Below, in pieces: positions 9,359 to 18,311 of a stretch of 64,000 bases of DNA. The stretch covers positions 1,537,218 through 1,601,217 of the forward strand of contig NZ_FPAU01000001.1 in the NCBI RefSeq assembly GCF_900116535.1, read 5' to 3'. Source of the stretch: Kosakonia arachidis (GTDB lineage Bacteria; Pseudomonadota; Gammaproteobacteria; Enterobacterales; Enterobacteriaceae). Below the pieces are notes generated by a model. That model worked only from the letters and a program-made list of their open reading frames with translations. It ran no database searches and had not been told where the DNA came from. Positions within the stretch are counted from its first letter, which is position 1; every line of letters begins with the position of its first letter. The position numbers were made by a program, and so were the translations under genes.

Positions 9359-10684
9359 TCAACGTTTCAGCGGTAACCCAGCAGTTTCCCGGGCGCGCAG
9401 CACGGTAACGAAGGTAATCAGCGCTGCGGCCATCACGTAAAAGGCCGGTGAAAATTTATCACCGGTGAGGCTAATCAGCCACGCAGAAAACCAAGGTGTG
9501 ATCCCGCCGAAAAATGTGACGGCAAAATTATAAGCAATGGACAAACCGCCGTAGCGCACGCTGGTCGGGAACAGTTCTGCCATTGCCGCCGTACAGGCGC
9601 CGTCGAAGGCGGCAATAAATGCGCCGAGCATCACCATCGCCAGCACTGCCGAGAGGACATCGCCGTTCGCCATCACCATCATCGCCGGATAACTAAGCAA
9701 GATAAACCCGGCACAGCCCATCAGCATCAACGGTTTGCGGCCATATTTATCCGACAAATAGCCCATAAGAGGTACCAGCACCGCGACGGAAAAGAGGCCG
9801 ATAGTCGTGATGGCATAGGCATTGAGTTTGGAAAAATGCAACTCGGTCGCCAGATAACTCGGCATGAACGTTTGCAGCGTCCAGTGCCCGACAGCCTTGA
9901 TCACCACAAAACCCACGCAGAACAGCAACGCACCCCAGGCGGTAGTCACTGCTTTGCGCAGCGGCGCGCTGGATGTTTCACCGCTCTTCATGGCGGCAAT
10001 AAATTCTGGTGAATCTTCCAGATGTTTTCGCAGATATAACCCCACCCAACCCAGCGGCCCGGCGATCAGGAACGGGATACGCCAGCCCCAGTCGCTCATC
10101 ACACTTTCGCCAAGTGTTGCGGTAAGCAGAAAAACCAGCCCGGAGCCGACCACAAACGCCATAAAGCCAAAGTTATCGATCCAGCAGGTAAAATAGCCGC
10201 GGCGTTCTGTCGGTGCATATTCTGCCAGGTATGTTGTGGCACCGGAGCTTTCGCCGCCAGCGGCAAAACCCTGCACCAGCCGCGTGATCACCAGCAGTAC
10301 GGTGGCGGGGATCCCCACCTGATGATAAGTGGGTAACAATCCCATCACGAATGTCGCTCCGGAAGTCAGCAGGATCACGGTCGCCAGCACTTTCTGCCGC
10401 CCTTTGCGGTCGCCCAGCGAGCCGAAGAACAACCCGCCCAGCGGGCGCATAATAAAGCCCGCGCCAAATACCGCGAATGATGAGAGCAACGTAACGCTCG
10501 GATTGCCAGACTGGAAAAATTGCAGACCAATAATCGCGGCCAACGTGCCGTACAAGCCAAAATCAAACCATTCAACAAAATGGCCGATCCCAGTAGCGAG
10601 TAGCACTTTGCGTAATTTGCGCGATCCGGCCACCGGCCCCTGCTCGGCGACCCGATCGAAAGCGTCCTGTACAGGCTGAGTCAT
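9359..10684 (-). CDS. MFS transporter, metabolite:H+ symporter (MHS) family
   Basis: A 441-residue, 12-helix inner-membrane symporter. The ATG at 10684 is chosen because GGAGGGG lies 5 bases upstream; a start 18 bases earlier is less likely. The signature GIGHFVEWFDFGLYGTLA in helix 1 and the loop 2-3 motif FGSLGDRKGRQKVL belong to the MHS branch (ProP, KgtP, ShiA, citrate and alpha-ketoglutarate carriers). EYAPTERRGYFTCWIDNFGF is the equivalent of the conserved loop after helix 4. The substrate is probably an organic acid or zwitterion but cannot be assigned. It is monocistronic with its own terminator and a palindrome in the promoter. Confidence 0.88.
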   Translation of the reverse strand: MTQPVQDAFDRVAEQGPVAGSRKLRKVLLATGIGHFVEWFDFGLYGTLAAIIGLQFFQSGNPSVTLLSSFAVFGAGFIMRPLGGLFFGSLGDRKGRQKVLATVILLTSGATFVMGLLPTYHQVGIPATVLLVITRLVQGFAAGGESSGATTYLAEYAPTERRGYFTCWIDNFGFMAFVVGSGLVFLLTATLGESVMSDWGWRIPFLIAGPLGWVGLYLRKHLEDSPEFIAAMKSGETSSAPLRKAVTTAWGALLFCVGFVVIKAVGHWTLQTFMPSYLATELHFSKLNAYAITTIGLFSVAVLVPLMGYLSDKYGRKPLMLMGCAGFILLSYPAMMVMANGDVLSAVLAMVMLGAFIAAFDGACTAAMAELFPTSVRYGGLSIAYNFAVTFFGGITPWFSAWLISLTGDKFSPAFYVMAAALITFVTVLRARETAGLPLKR

Positions 10685-10715
10685 ATCCCCTCCACTTATC
10701 AAAGTGTTTCTATAA

Positions 10716-10730
10716 TAGATATACTATCTA
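10716..10730 (-). promoter_or_regulatory. Palindrome in the transporter promoter, candidate operator
   Basis: TAGATA-TAC-TATCTA, a perfect 6-bp inverted repeat, 32 bases upstream of the transporter start and overlapping a TATAAT-like string at 10711. It could be a repressor site; no regulator gene is adjacent. Confidence 0.4.
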
Positions 10731-10760
10731 CGCAGCTTGTACGAATTCAGCACAGCACAG

Positions 10761-10831
10761 ATGGCGTGAAATGTGATTTCCGCCCTGATTTTCTCGGCGA
10801 AAAACCAGATGGGATCACATTTTTACGCCAT
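10761..10831. repeat. Long imperfect inverted repeat upstream of the transporter
   Basis: ATGGCGTGAAATGTGAT (10761-10777) pairs with ATCACATTTTTACGCCAT (10814-10831) apart from a small bulge, and an inner CGCC/GGCG stem sits in the loop. Each arm contains a CRP half-site-like AAATGTGAT. It may be a structured 5' leader or a looped regulator site. Confidence 0.5.
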
Positions 10832-10855
10832 AAAAAAGCCCCGCATCGCGGGGCG
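10832..10855 (-). terminator. Terminator of cybB
   Basis: On the minus strand GCCCCGC GAT GCGGGGC followed by six T. Perfect 7-bp GC stem, about 50 bases after the cybB stop. Confidence 0.9.
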
Positions 10856-10903
10856 AAATACGTTATTTTAGCCCGATAAGCTTAGCACTATCGGCAGATA
10901 CCA

Positions 10904-11434
10904 TTAGTTGCGTTTTTTCGGCATCATCCGCAACAGCGTATTGTCTTTATAGTAGTAATGATGCGCCAGCGCTGCTGCAGCATGCAGGCCAATAACAAAA
11001 TAGCCCAGATTAGCCAGCAATTCATGGTACTCCTTCAGCGTATCCACCAGATCAAAGTTAGACTCTGACGCATACGGCATCACCATGCCGAACGCGACCC
11101 ACGGCTCGCCACGGTTGTACATCATCAGCAGGCCAATAACGGGCAGAACAATAAACAGAAGATAAATTACCAGATGGCCCAGATGCGCCAGCCCGGTCAT
11201 CATTGCCGAGGGTTTGGGCACAATCGGTGGCGTCGGGTTTTTTAACCGCGCCAGCAAACGAACGACCATGAGAACAAGAATAGAAATACCGCAGGAAACA
11301 TGCACCATATTAAACCATGGGCGGTAGCTGCGCGGCGCAAACCCGCGAAACTCCATGGCGCAATAAGCGGTTACGATTAGCAGAAACACCAACCAATGAA
11401 GGGTGATTTGCATGGAAGAATATTTACTGCGCAT
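10904..11434 (-). CDS. cybB: Cytochrome b561
   Basis: A 176-residue inner-membrane di-heme b-type cytochrome, oxidising ubiquinol and passing electrons to superoxide or other acceptors in E. coli. Four membrane helices are visible. Heme-ligand histidines are present in MQITLHWLVF, MVHVSCGI, LGHLVIYLL and GLHAAAALAHHYYYKD. The length equals E. coli CybB. It is divergent from gapC, the same neighbour as in E. coli, which confirms the assignment. The start follows a weak GGATCG. Confidence 0.92.
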   Translation of the reverse strand: MRSKYSSMQITLHWLVFLLIVTAYCAMEFRGFAPRSYRPWFNMVHVSCGISILVLMVVRLLARLKNPTPPIVPKPSAMMTGLAHLGHLVIYLLFIVLPVIGLLMMYNRGEPWVAFGMVMPYASESNFDLVDTLKEYHELLANLGYFVIGLHAAAALAHHYYYKDNTLLRMMPKKRN

Positions 11435-11621
11435 AAGTCGATCCTGAAAAAATAACAGAATGTCAACATAGCCGCATTTTCCTAAAAATTCATTAACTTT
11501 TCCTCTTTAGCATTCAGTTATTTACCCTTCGTTGAACGTGATTCATTTGCTCAACAATCCCCTCCAGGCTATCACTGAGGAGTGCAATAACGTGATCATA
11601 ACCTGAAAAACGGAGTGAAAT

Positions 11622-12623
11622 ATGAGCAAAATTGGCATTAATGGATTCGGGCGTATTGGACGCCTGGTACTGCGTCGTCTGCTGGAAACCAACAGCAGCG
11701 CGGAAGTTGTCGCAATTAACGATCTCACCTCACCAAAAGTGCTGGCCTATTTATTGAAGCATGATTCTAACTACGGTCCATTTGGCTGGAGCGTGGATTT
11801 CACCGAGGATTCGCTGATCGTCAACGGTAAAAGCATTACTGTCTATGCCGAGAAAGAGGCGAAACACATCCCGTGGAGCCGCGCTGGCGCTGAGATCATT
11901 GTGGAATGTACTGGCTTTTATACTTCGGCTGAAAAATCACAGGCACATCTGGAAGCCGGTGCGAAAAAAGTGCTCATCTCCGCGCCTGCCGGTGAGATGA
12001 AAACCGTGGTCTTTAACGTCAATGATGAAACCATCAATGCTGAGGACACCATTATTTCGGTCGCTTCCTGCACCACCAATTGCCTCGCGCCGATGGCCAA
12101 AGCGCTACAGGACAATTTCGGCATCAAAGCTGGCACCATGACCACCATTCATGCCTATACCGGTACGCAGGCACTGGTCGATGGGCCGCGCGGCAAAGAT
12201 CTACGGGCCTCGCGCGCAGCAGCAGAAAATATCATCCCGCACACCACCGGTGCGGCAAAAGCGATCGGTCTCGTGATCCCGGCACTGAGTGGCAAACTAA
12301 AAGGCCATGCACAGCGCGTTCCGGTGAAAACAGGCTCGGTAACCGAACTGGTATCCGTTCTGGAGAAGAAAGTCACCGTCGATGAGATCCACCAGGCACT
12401 GAAAAAAGCCGCTGAAAATAATGAATCCTTCGGCTATACCGATGAAGAGATTGTTTCGTCCGACGTTATTGGCAGCCATTTTGGTTCGGTGTTCGATGCC
12501 ACGCAGACAGAAATCACCGAGGTGGGTGATCTACAACTGGTAAAAACCGTCTCCTGGTACGATAACGAGTATGGTTTTGTCACCCAACTCGTGCGTGTCC
12601 TGGAAAAATATCGCACGCTTTAA
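11622..12623 (+). CDS. gapC: Glyceraldehyde-3-phosphate dehydrogenase paralogue, intact
   Basis: A full-length 333-residue phosphorylating GAPDH. The Rossmann motif [10 protein letters not shown] is at residue 5, an NAD-type pocket follows (AINDL), the active-site [10 protein letters not shown] has nucleophile Cys150 and base His177 (TIHAYTGTQ), and the C-terminal helix-strand [10 protein letters not shown] is intact. The position between cybB and ydcF equals that of gapC, which is a broken pseudogene in E. coli K-12; here I see no frameshift or stop. The start has GGAG 7 bases upstream. Its role beside the housekeeping gapA is not known. Confidence 0.92.
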   Translation: MSKIGINGFGRIGRLVLRRLLETNSSAEVVAINDLTSPKVLAYLLKHDSNYGPFGWSVDFTEDSLIVNGKSITVYAEKEAKHIPWSRAGAEIIVECTGFYTSAEKSQAHLEAGAKKVLISAPAGEMKTVVFNVNDETINAEDTIISVASCTTNCLAPMAKALQDNFGIKAGTMTTIHAYTGTQALVDGPRGKDLRASRAAAENIIPHTTGAAKAIGLVIPALSGKLKGHAQRVPVKTGSVTELVSVLEKKVTVDEIHQALKKAAENNESFGYTDEEIVSSDVIGSHFGSVFDATQTEITEVGDLQLVKTVSWYDNEYGFVTQLVRVLEKYRTL

Positions 12624-12710
12624 CGTCACATAGGCCGGATGACGTAACGTTTACCCTGTCTGCACTGATGCAGGCCGGGTAAGCACAAGCGCCATAAAGC
12701 GAGGCGAAAC

Positions 12711-13637
12711 ATGAGAAATATCAGCCCGGAAGATTTATTAACATTGATGAAGGTCGCAGTGCAGCACGCCATTACATTTCCTGTCTGGCCGCAGGGAGAA
12801 GCGCCAGGCACCGCCGCCAGCCCGGTGCAGTTTCAACTCGAAACGTTTCACACAGGCCCGACACCGTTTGACCGTTCAGTCACCGGCGTTCGTGCCCCGG
12901 AAATTACCGTTTACGCCCCGCAAAACCCCAACGGTGTTGGAATCCTTATCGCACCTGGCGGTTCCTACCGTCGGGTGGTACTGGATAAAGAAGGCAGTGC
13001 ACTGGCTCCCTGTTTCAATGCCAAAGGGTACACATTGTTTGTGATGACCTACCGTCTTCCGGCAGATCAGCATGCAGAAGGCGCAGATGCTCCGCTGGCG
13101 GATATACAGCGCGCAATGCGCACGATCCGCGCCCGTGCCGGGGAATGGCGGCTGGATCCCGCAAAACTCGGCGTGATGGGCTTTTCCGCGGGTGGCCATG
13201 TCGCCGCCAGCCTCGGCACACGTTATGACGAAGTGGTTTACCCACCGTCTGACGACATCGACCGTCAGAGCGCCCGCCCGGCATTTATGGCGCTGGTTTA
13301 TCCGGTTATCACCATGCAAGCCGAAATTGATCATCCGATTTCCCGCCAGCAACTGATTGGCGAGTCACCGACTGACGAACAGGTCCATCATTATTCTCCT
13401 GAACAGAATGTTAACAGCGAAACACCGCCGGTTTTCCTGTTGCATGCGGTCGACGATCCGGCGGTCAAAGTCGAGAACAGTCTGGTGATGTTTACCGCAC
13501 TACGTCGTCTTGGTGTACCAGTAGAGATGCATCTGTTTGAGCAGGGAAAACACGGTTTTGGTATTCGTGATGCACTGGGGTTGCCAGCCGCCGTCTGGCC
13601 GGAGCTGATGATGGCGTGGATAGCAACGAAAGTGTAA
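12711..13637 (+). CDS. Alpha/beta hydrolase, acetyl-esterase / dienelactone-hydrolase-like
   Basis: A 308-residue serine hydrolase. The oxyanion-hole segment is IAPGGSYRRVVLDKEG at about residue 83. The nucleophile elbow is MGFSAGGHVAAS (Ser near 165), followed by the acid in LLHAVDDPAV and the catalytic His in GKHGFG. This set fits the esterase/lipase group (BD-FAE-like and xylan acetylesterase-like). There is no signal peptide, so the enzyme is likely cytoplasmic; the substrate is unknown. The start has GAGG upstream. It follows gapC by 87 bases in the same direction and may share its transcript. Its stop codon touches the aldA relic, so this gene appears to sit where most of aldA used to be. 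Confidence 0.85.
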   Translation: MRNISPEDLLTLMKVAVQHAITFPVWPQGEAPGTAASPVQFQLETFHTGPTPFDRSVTGVRAPEITVYAPQNPNGVGILIAPGGSYRRVVLDKEGSALAPCFNAKGYTLFVMTYRLPADQHAEGADAPLADIQRAMRTIRARAGEWRLDPAKLGVMGFSAGGHVAASLGTRYDEVVYPPSDDIDRQSARPAFMALVYPVITMQAEIDHPISRQQLIGESPTDEQVHHYSPEQNVNSETPPVFLLHAVDDPAVKVENSLVMFTALRRLGVPVEMHLFEQGKHGFGIRDALGLPAAVWPELMMAWIATKV

Positions 13638-13794
13638 AAGCCTCCCCCGCGCCTGACGGCCATACATCATCAAGAATGCGCGCCAGAACCTCTTCCTTCG
13701 CAGGATTGACGACATCGAGCCAGTTTCACCCTGCTAGCTGCTAGCTGGTGAGTTGACCATCGATAGAAATCAGGTGTTGCACGGGTGCTGTCAT
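13638..13794 (-). pseudogene. aldA: Relic of the aldA 5' end (lactaldehyde dehydrogenase A)
   Basis: From an ATG at 13794 the minus strand reads MTAPVQHLISIDGQLTS, then a stop, an in-frame TGA, and NWLDVVNPAKEEVLARI. From memory, E. coli AldA begins MSVPVQHPMYIDGQFVTW and continues WIDVVNPATEAVISRI. The reading ends at the stop codon of the neighbouring hydrolase, so more than 400 residues are missing. E. coli has aldA exactly here, between ydcF and gapC, so this is a deleted orthologue. The species has lost this route for lactaldehyde and glycolaldehyde oxidation at this locus. Confidence 0.85.
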
Positions 13795-13948
13795 GACTTG
13801 CCCTGTAAAGCATTTTTTAACCAGTGAACTTATTGTTAAAAAGCTATCCCCGGCGAGGCATTGCTCAGGCGCTAAAATCGCAACAATAAATTGCAAGCGA
13901 GGGGGAATAATGTCCGTTTGCCGCATCTTTAGCGCAAACGGGCATTAT
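13795..13948. other. Former aldA upstream region with an imperfect inverted repeat
   Basis: No gene. At 13906-13949 AATAATGTCCGTTTGC pairs with GCAAACGGGCATTATT with one G-T type mismatch. The hairpin runs into the ydcF stop codon. It lacks a T tract and may act as an mRNA 3'-end stabiliser for ydcF. Confidence 0.5.
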
Positions 13949-14749
13949 TCACAGTGAACGGCTGGCGAGCGTGGCGGCAAGGGTCTCATCGGCAATCAGC
14001 ACCTGCCAGGCCGTTTCCACTGCGGAAGGAAAATCAACGTGAACCAGGAAGTCACGCCCTTTCGGCCCGTAGCCCGTGGCATCATCACGCAGGCGGGGAA
14101 CTTCGCCCATCATCAGTGACAGGTAGCGATACACGGGCCACAGCCCCTCCTGCTGCGGCTGGAAGGCCAGCCCTGCCGGCGTATTGCATAAACGGGGGGT
14201 AATACCCGGCCAGCTTAGCCAGTGCGGTGCGTCCGCACACTGCTGACTTATACGGGCAAAGGTGGCGACGGTGCGGCGCTGCATAGTTGGGTCCTGCACC
14301 ACCATTGCCGTTTTCGGTTTTATTCCCAGCGAAAGCAGCAAATCAACGCTAAAACGCGCATTCTCGCCGCAGTTTGTTGATTTATCTTCAATCAACAGCT
14401 GAGAATCATCAAGGTTCCAGAAGTGACGCCCGATATCCGCCATGATCGCCGCCTCACTGCGTCTGGTCGTTCGTAGCACGTTATAGCGGGGATGGCGCGC
14501 AACAGCGTCATACAGAAACCTTGTGGAGTGTCCTACACCTCCCGTAACCAGTAGCGGCGTGTTCAGCGCCGCTGCCAGCGCACAGGCGGCATCGATGGTC
14601 GGGATCACCGCATTACCCGCGAGGATCACTACATCCGCGCTTACCGGTATGGGTTTACCGACAAAATCATTTTGCGCCAGCCATTCACCCAGCGTATTCG
14701 CTGCTGCTAGCGTGGTTTCCGCTAAGGCGGGAAATGTTGTTATCTGCAT
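13949..14749 (-). CDS. ydcF: YdcF family envelope-biogenesis-type protein
   Basis: A 266-residue DUF218 protein, the same length as E. coli YdcF. The start at 14749 is preferred since AGGAGG lies just upstream and the alignment with YdcF begins at MQITTFPAL. Key blocks: VVILAGNAVIPTIDAACALA, LLVTGGVGHSTRFLYDA, TNCGENARFS, VVQDPTMQRRTVATF and GPKGRDFLVHVDFP. E. coli YdcF is a cytosolic Rossmann-like protein reported to bind S-adenosylmethionine; its function is not settled. Here hrpA no longer neighbours it: an acetyltransferase and the efflux operon are inserted between them. Confidence 0.93.
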   Translation of the reverse strand: MQITTFPALAETTLAAANTLGEWLAQNDFVGKPIPVSADVVILAGNAVIPTIDAACALAAALNTPLLVTGGVGHSTRFLYDAVARHPRYNVLRTTRRSEAAIMADIGRHFWNLDDSQLLIEDKSTNCGENARFSVDLLLSLGIKPKTAMVVQDPTMQRRTVATFARISQQCADAPHWLSWPGITPRLCNTPAGLAFQPQQEGLWPVYRYLSLMMGEVPRLRDDATGYGPKGRDFLVHVDFPSAVETAWQVLIADETLAATLASRSL

Positions 14750-14856
14750 CAAAACCTCCTTTGCTTCCCCCGTCAAAGACTAACGCATCTATTTGTTCTG
14801 AGCAGGGGATCACTGCGAATCCCGTTTGGGTAAGTCTCTGCACTATGTTTAACTGA

Positions 14857-15315
14857 TCAGCGCTCAGGCAATCTTTTCTCAAAGCAAACGGCTTCCGGCC
14901 GCCCAGCATAACGACCGTAGTTTTCGCAGATCTGATAGCCATTGCGTAAATAGAATGCCACAGCCCGCTGGTTGATTTTACGCGTCTCCAGCCACAGCGT
15001 TTTAAAGCCATGCGACAGCGCATGCCTTTCCAGCGCCTGCAGGAGTTGTGCGCCCACTCCGCGGGTTTCAGGCCGCGCGTACAGACGTTTAATTTCGCCG
15101 ATTTCTGCCGACACTTCACGCAGCGCACCGCAGCCAACCGCAATATTGTTGTTGCATGCCAGCAGAAAAATATCCCGTTCACCCCATGCGCTGGTATCAA
15201 AGGATGCTCTGCCGCTGCTGCCGGTGATCTGTTGCAACGTAGCGGAAAGCTCATCCTGCAATTGCAGACAGGTTTTATCGTACGGTGAGGTGGGGAAAAT
15301 CGTTATTGTACTCAT
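14857..15315 (-). CDS. GNAT family N-acetyltransferase
   Basis: A 152-residue acetyl-CoA-dependent acetyltransferase. Motif A (LYARPETRGVGAQLLQALERHA) with the R-G-V-G acetyl-CoA pyrophosphate loop and motif B (LWLETRKINQRAVAFYLRNGY) are clear. The target (amine of a metabolite, drug or protein) cannot be inferred. It is divergent from the efflux operon across about 240 bases, so the two could share control. Confidence 0.85.
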   Translation of the reverse strand: MSTITIFPTSPYDKTCLQLQDELSATLQQITGSSGRASFDTSAWGERDIFLLACNNNIAVGCGALREVSAEIGEIKRLYARPETRGVGAQLLQALERHALSHGFKTLWLETRKINQRAVAFYLRNGYQICENYGRYAGRPEAVCFEKRLPER

Positions 15316-15556
15316 TGTGACAGCGTCACCTTTTGTAGGTTATTTTTATGGCTTAAGCGGATCGCCGTGCGAAGGTAATCTATATTTTTCTTATACACTT
15401 GCATTAACTTTATTTATATAAGTAATATCGTTAGCACGCTAATCATTGACTGAGTGAAAAACTTTACAAAGATAACTGTGAACTTCGCTGCCTTCAGCTA
15501 CGCACTCCCCCATACGACAAAACGCAGGGAAACCTGCTTCGAGAGGTTAAGAAGTA

Positions 15557-17209
15557 ATGCGTTTGCCGAAAAGCGATCCGTACACTCCGCGCGAATGGGC
15601 CGCTCACGAAAAGCCTATGTTGCTGGGCTCTCCCTCGACGCCTTACCACAGTCCACTGCGTCGTATTGCCTACGGTATTGTTGGCCTGCTGGTCTGTCTG
15701 ACCGGTGCGCTCGGCAATGCAATGGTGACGGCCAACCTGCAAAACCTTCAGGGCACGTTCGCGGCCTGGTCAACGGAAATCGCCTGGCTGCCAGCGGTGT
15801 ACGTAATGACCAACGTTTCTATCAACCTGCTGCTGGTAAAGTTTCGCCAGCAGTTTGGGCTGCGCGCCTTTACGGAAGGGTTTCTGGTGCTGTATGTGTT
15901 AGTGACCTTTTTCCACCTGTTTATTAACGATCTCAGTTCGGCAATGTTTGTGCGCGCCGCACACGGCATGGTTGCCGCCGCACTCAGCTCACTCGGCATT
16001 TACTACCAGATCCAGGCATGGCCGGCGAAACATCGTCTGAAGGCGTTAACCATTGGTATTACGGGTTCGTCGCTGGCCATCCCGATGGCCCGCTTCTTCT
16101 CAAGCGAACTGCTGCAACTCGATGAGTGGCGTGGGCTTTACCTGTTTGAGCTGGGCCTGGCGCTCATCTCCCTGGGCTGCGTGATCGCCCTAAAATTGCC
16201 GCCAGGGGATCGTAAAAAGGTGTTCGAAAAGAAGGATTTCATCACCTTCTTTTTGCTGGCGCCGGGCATGGCGCTGCTCTGTGCGGTTCTATCGCTGGGC
16301 CGTCTTGACTGGTGGTTAGAAGCGCCGTGGATAGGTTGGGCGCTGGCGGCTGCGGTGGTACTGATCGTTGCGGCCATTGCGTTTGAACATAACCGCAGTA
16401 ACCCGCTGCTCAATACTCGCTGGCTCTCCAGCGGCAGTATTGTGCGTTTGGGGCTGATTATGCTGTTGATCCGCATCGTGCTGGCAGAGCAGAACACCGG
16501 CGTTTTCGGTTGGTTGCAATATGTGGGGCTGCAAAATGAGCAGATGACAAAACTGGCATGGTCGATTCTCGCGGGGATTGTCTGCGGCATTGTCACCAGT
16601 TGCCTGACCATTAAACCTCAGCGGCTGGCGTGGCCGATTGTCACATCGCTGGTGTTAATGATTATCGCCTCGCTGATGGACAGCCACTCCACCAGTCTTA
16701 CGCGGCCCAGTCAGCTCATCATCAGCCAGTTTTTACTCGGTTTTGCCAGCGCCTTTTTTATTGCACCAGCAATGCTCGCAGGCATTGGCGGCGTGATAGC
16801 AGAGCCGCGAAACCTGGTCAGCTTTTCGGTGCTGTTCGGTATGAGCCAAAATATTGGCGGCCTGCTGGGTTCGGCAATCCTCGGTACGTTCCAGACATGG
16901 CGTGAGAAATACCACTCCAGCCTACTGGCCGAGCAGCTCACTACCCTCAATCCGCTGGTGAACGACCGATTGCAGCTATACAGCCAGATGTATCAGAGCA
17001 TGCTCGGCGACAGTTCGCTACTGAGCACCCAGGCTGTGACACAACTGCAAACGGTCTCCACGCTGGAAGCCAACATTCTGGCCTACAACGATACCTATCT
17101 GCTGACGGCCAGTATCGCCGCCGCCACGCTAATCTGGATTTTATGGCGTTTGTTGCGCCTGAATATTACCGCACGCCTTGCCTTAAAGCGGGCGACTGGG
17201 ACCAAATAA
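15557..17209 (+). CDS. MFS drug efflux transporter, DHA2 type with 14 helices
   Basis: A 550-residue inner-membrane proton antiporter with about 14 hydrophobic segments, of the EmrB-like family that works with an HlyD adaptor and an outer-membrane factor. The N-terminal ~35 residues are hydrophilic. Helix 1 (GIVGLLVCLTGALGNAMVTANL) is followed by WLPAVYVMTNVSINLLL. It is the first gene of a four-gene unit: the adaptor starts 19 bases downstream. GAGAGG lies ~10 bases before the start. The substrate is unknown; aromatic acids or phenolics are suggested by the linked O-methyltransferase (inference). Confidence 0.88.
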   Translation: MRLPKSDPYTPREWAAHEKPMLLGSPSTPYHSPLRRIAYGIVGLLVCLTGALGNAMVTANLQNLQGTFAAWSTEIAWLPAVYVMTNVSINLLLVKFRQQFGLRAFTEGFLVLYVLVTFFHLFINDLSSAMFVRAAHGMVAAALSSLGIYYQIQAWPAKHRLKALTIGITGSSLAIPMARFFSSELLQLDEWRGLYLFELGLALISLGCVIALKLPPGDRKKVFEKKDFITFFLLAPGMALLCAVLSLGRLDWWLEAPWIGWALAAAVVLIVAAIAFEHNRSNPLLNTRWLSSGSIVRLGLIMLLIRIVLAEQNTGVFGWLQYVGLQNEQMTKLAWSILAGIVCGIVTSCLTIKPQRLAWPIVTSLVLMIIASLMDSHSTSLTRPSQLIISQFLLGFASAFFIAPAMLAGIGGVIAEPRNLVSFSVLFGMSQNIGGLLGSAILGTFQTWREKYHSSLLAEQLTTLNPLVNDRLQLYSQMYQSMLGDSSLLSTQAVTQLQTVSTLEANILAYNDTYLLTASIAAATLIWILWRLLRLNITARLALKRATGTK

Positions 17210-17228
17210 TAACGTTACTGGAGTGTTT

Positions 17229-18311
17229 ATGAGCCAGCAGGATGCCGCCAAAGAGCGCGCCAGCACCCGCAATAATGTTCGCATCGTATCCCTCTTCACC
17301 GCCGCCGCCATAGGCCTGGTCGGTGTGCTGGTGATCCTCTACGCGTGGCAATTACCACCGTTCACCCGGCATACAGAGTTTACCGACAACGCCTATGTGC
17401 GTGGGCAAACCACCTTTATCAGCCCGCAGGTCAATGGGTATATCACTGACGTGCCAGTACAGGATTTTGTCTGGGTGAAGAAAGGTGAACTGATTATGCA
17501 GATCGACGATCGTATTTATCGCCAGCGGGTGGATCAGGCAAAAGCGACGCTGGCGATGAAAAAGGCCGCACTGACAAATAACCTTCAGCAACGTAAAAGC
17601 GCAGAAGCTGTGATTGAACGCAACAAAGCAGCGCTGGCCAGCGCCAAAGCCCAGGATCTGAAATCGCAGGCGGATTTAAAACGCGTCAAAGCGTTAACCG
17701 CCGACGGTTCGCTGTCGATTCGCGAGCGAGATACCGCCCTTGCCACGGCGGCGCAAAGCACCGCCAGTATCGCGCAGGCTGACGCGACGCTGGAGATGTC
17801 GCGCCAGGATCTGCAAACCACGATCGTCAATCGCGCTTCGTTGCAAGCGGATGTGGAAAACGCCGAGGCGGCGCTGGAACTGGCGCAAATCGACCTGCAA
17901 AACACCCGCATTGTTGCCCCGCGCGACGGGCAACTGGGGCAGATCAGCGTGCGGCTTGGCGCGTACGTGGCTGCCGGCACGCACCTTACTTCGCTGGTTC
18001 CGTCACAACGCTGGGTGATCGCTAATCTGAAAGAGACGCAGTTGGCGGATGTCGTCGTCGGCCAGCCGGTACGTTTTACAGTAGATGCGCTCGATGGCCG
18101 CAGTTATCACGGCCGTGTCGAGAGTCTCTCTCCGGCAACGGGCGTTGAATTCAGCGCCATCAGCCCGGATAACGCTACCGGTAATTTCGTCAAAATCGCC
18201 CAGCGTATTCCGGTGCGCATTCAGGTTGACGGTAACGAAGATGATATTGCCCGCCTGCGTCCGGGGATGTCGGTACAGGTCTATATTGATACCCGGGAGC
18301 TGCAAAAATGA
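17229..18311 (+). CDS. HlyD/EmrA-type periplasmic membrane-fusion adaptor
   Basis: A 360-residue adaptor bridging the MFS pump to the outer-membrane channel. The ATG at 17229 has GGAG 6 bases upstream; a GTG two codons earlier overlaps that site. One membrane anchor at about residues 22-44 (IVSLFTAAAIGLVGVLVILYAW) is followed by a biotinyl-lipoyl half-motif (TDNAYVRGQTTFISPQVNGY), a long coiled-coil hairpin rich in Ala, Lys and Gln, the second lipoyl half (NTRIVAPRDGQLGQISV) and a beta-barrel. Its stop overlaps the start of the next gene (ATGA), indicating translational coupling. Confidence 0.92.
   Translation: MSQQDAAKERASTRNNVRIVSLFTAAAIGLVGVLVILYAWQLPPFTRHTEFTDNAYVRGQTTFISPQVNGYITDVPVQDFVWVKKGELIMQIDDRIYRQRVDQAKATLAMKKAALTNNLQQRKSAEAVIERNKAALASAKAQDLKSQADLKRVKALTADGSLSIRERDTALATAAQSTASIAQADATLEMSRQDLQTTIVNRASLQADVENAEAALELAQIDLQNTRIVAPRDGQLGQISVRLGAYVAAGTHLTSLVPSQRWVIANLKETQLADVVVGQPVRFTVDALDGRSYHGRVESLSPATGVEFSAISPDNATGNFVKIAQRIPVRIQVDGNEDDIARLRPGMSVQVYIDTRELQK

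Noticed and set aside
12624-12710. REP element between gapC and the hydrolase gene
   Set aside because: GCCGGATGACGTAACG resembles a REP half but no matching second arm is present.
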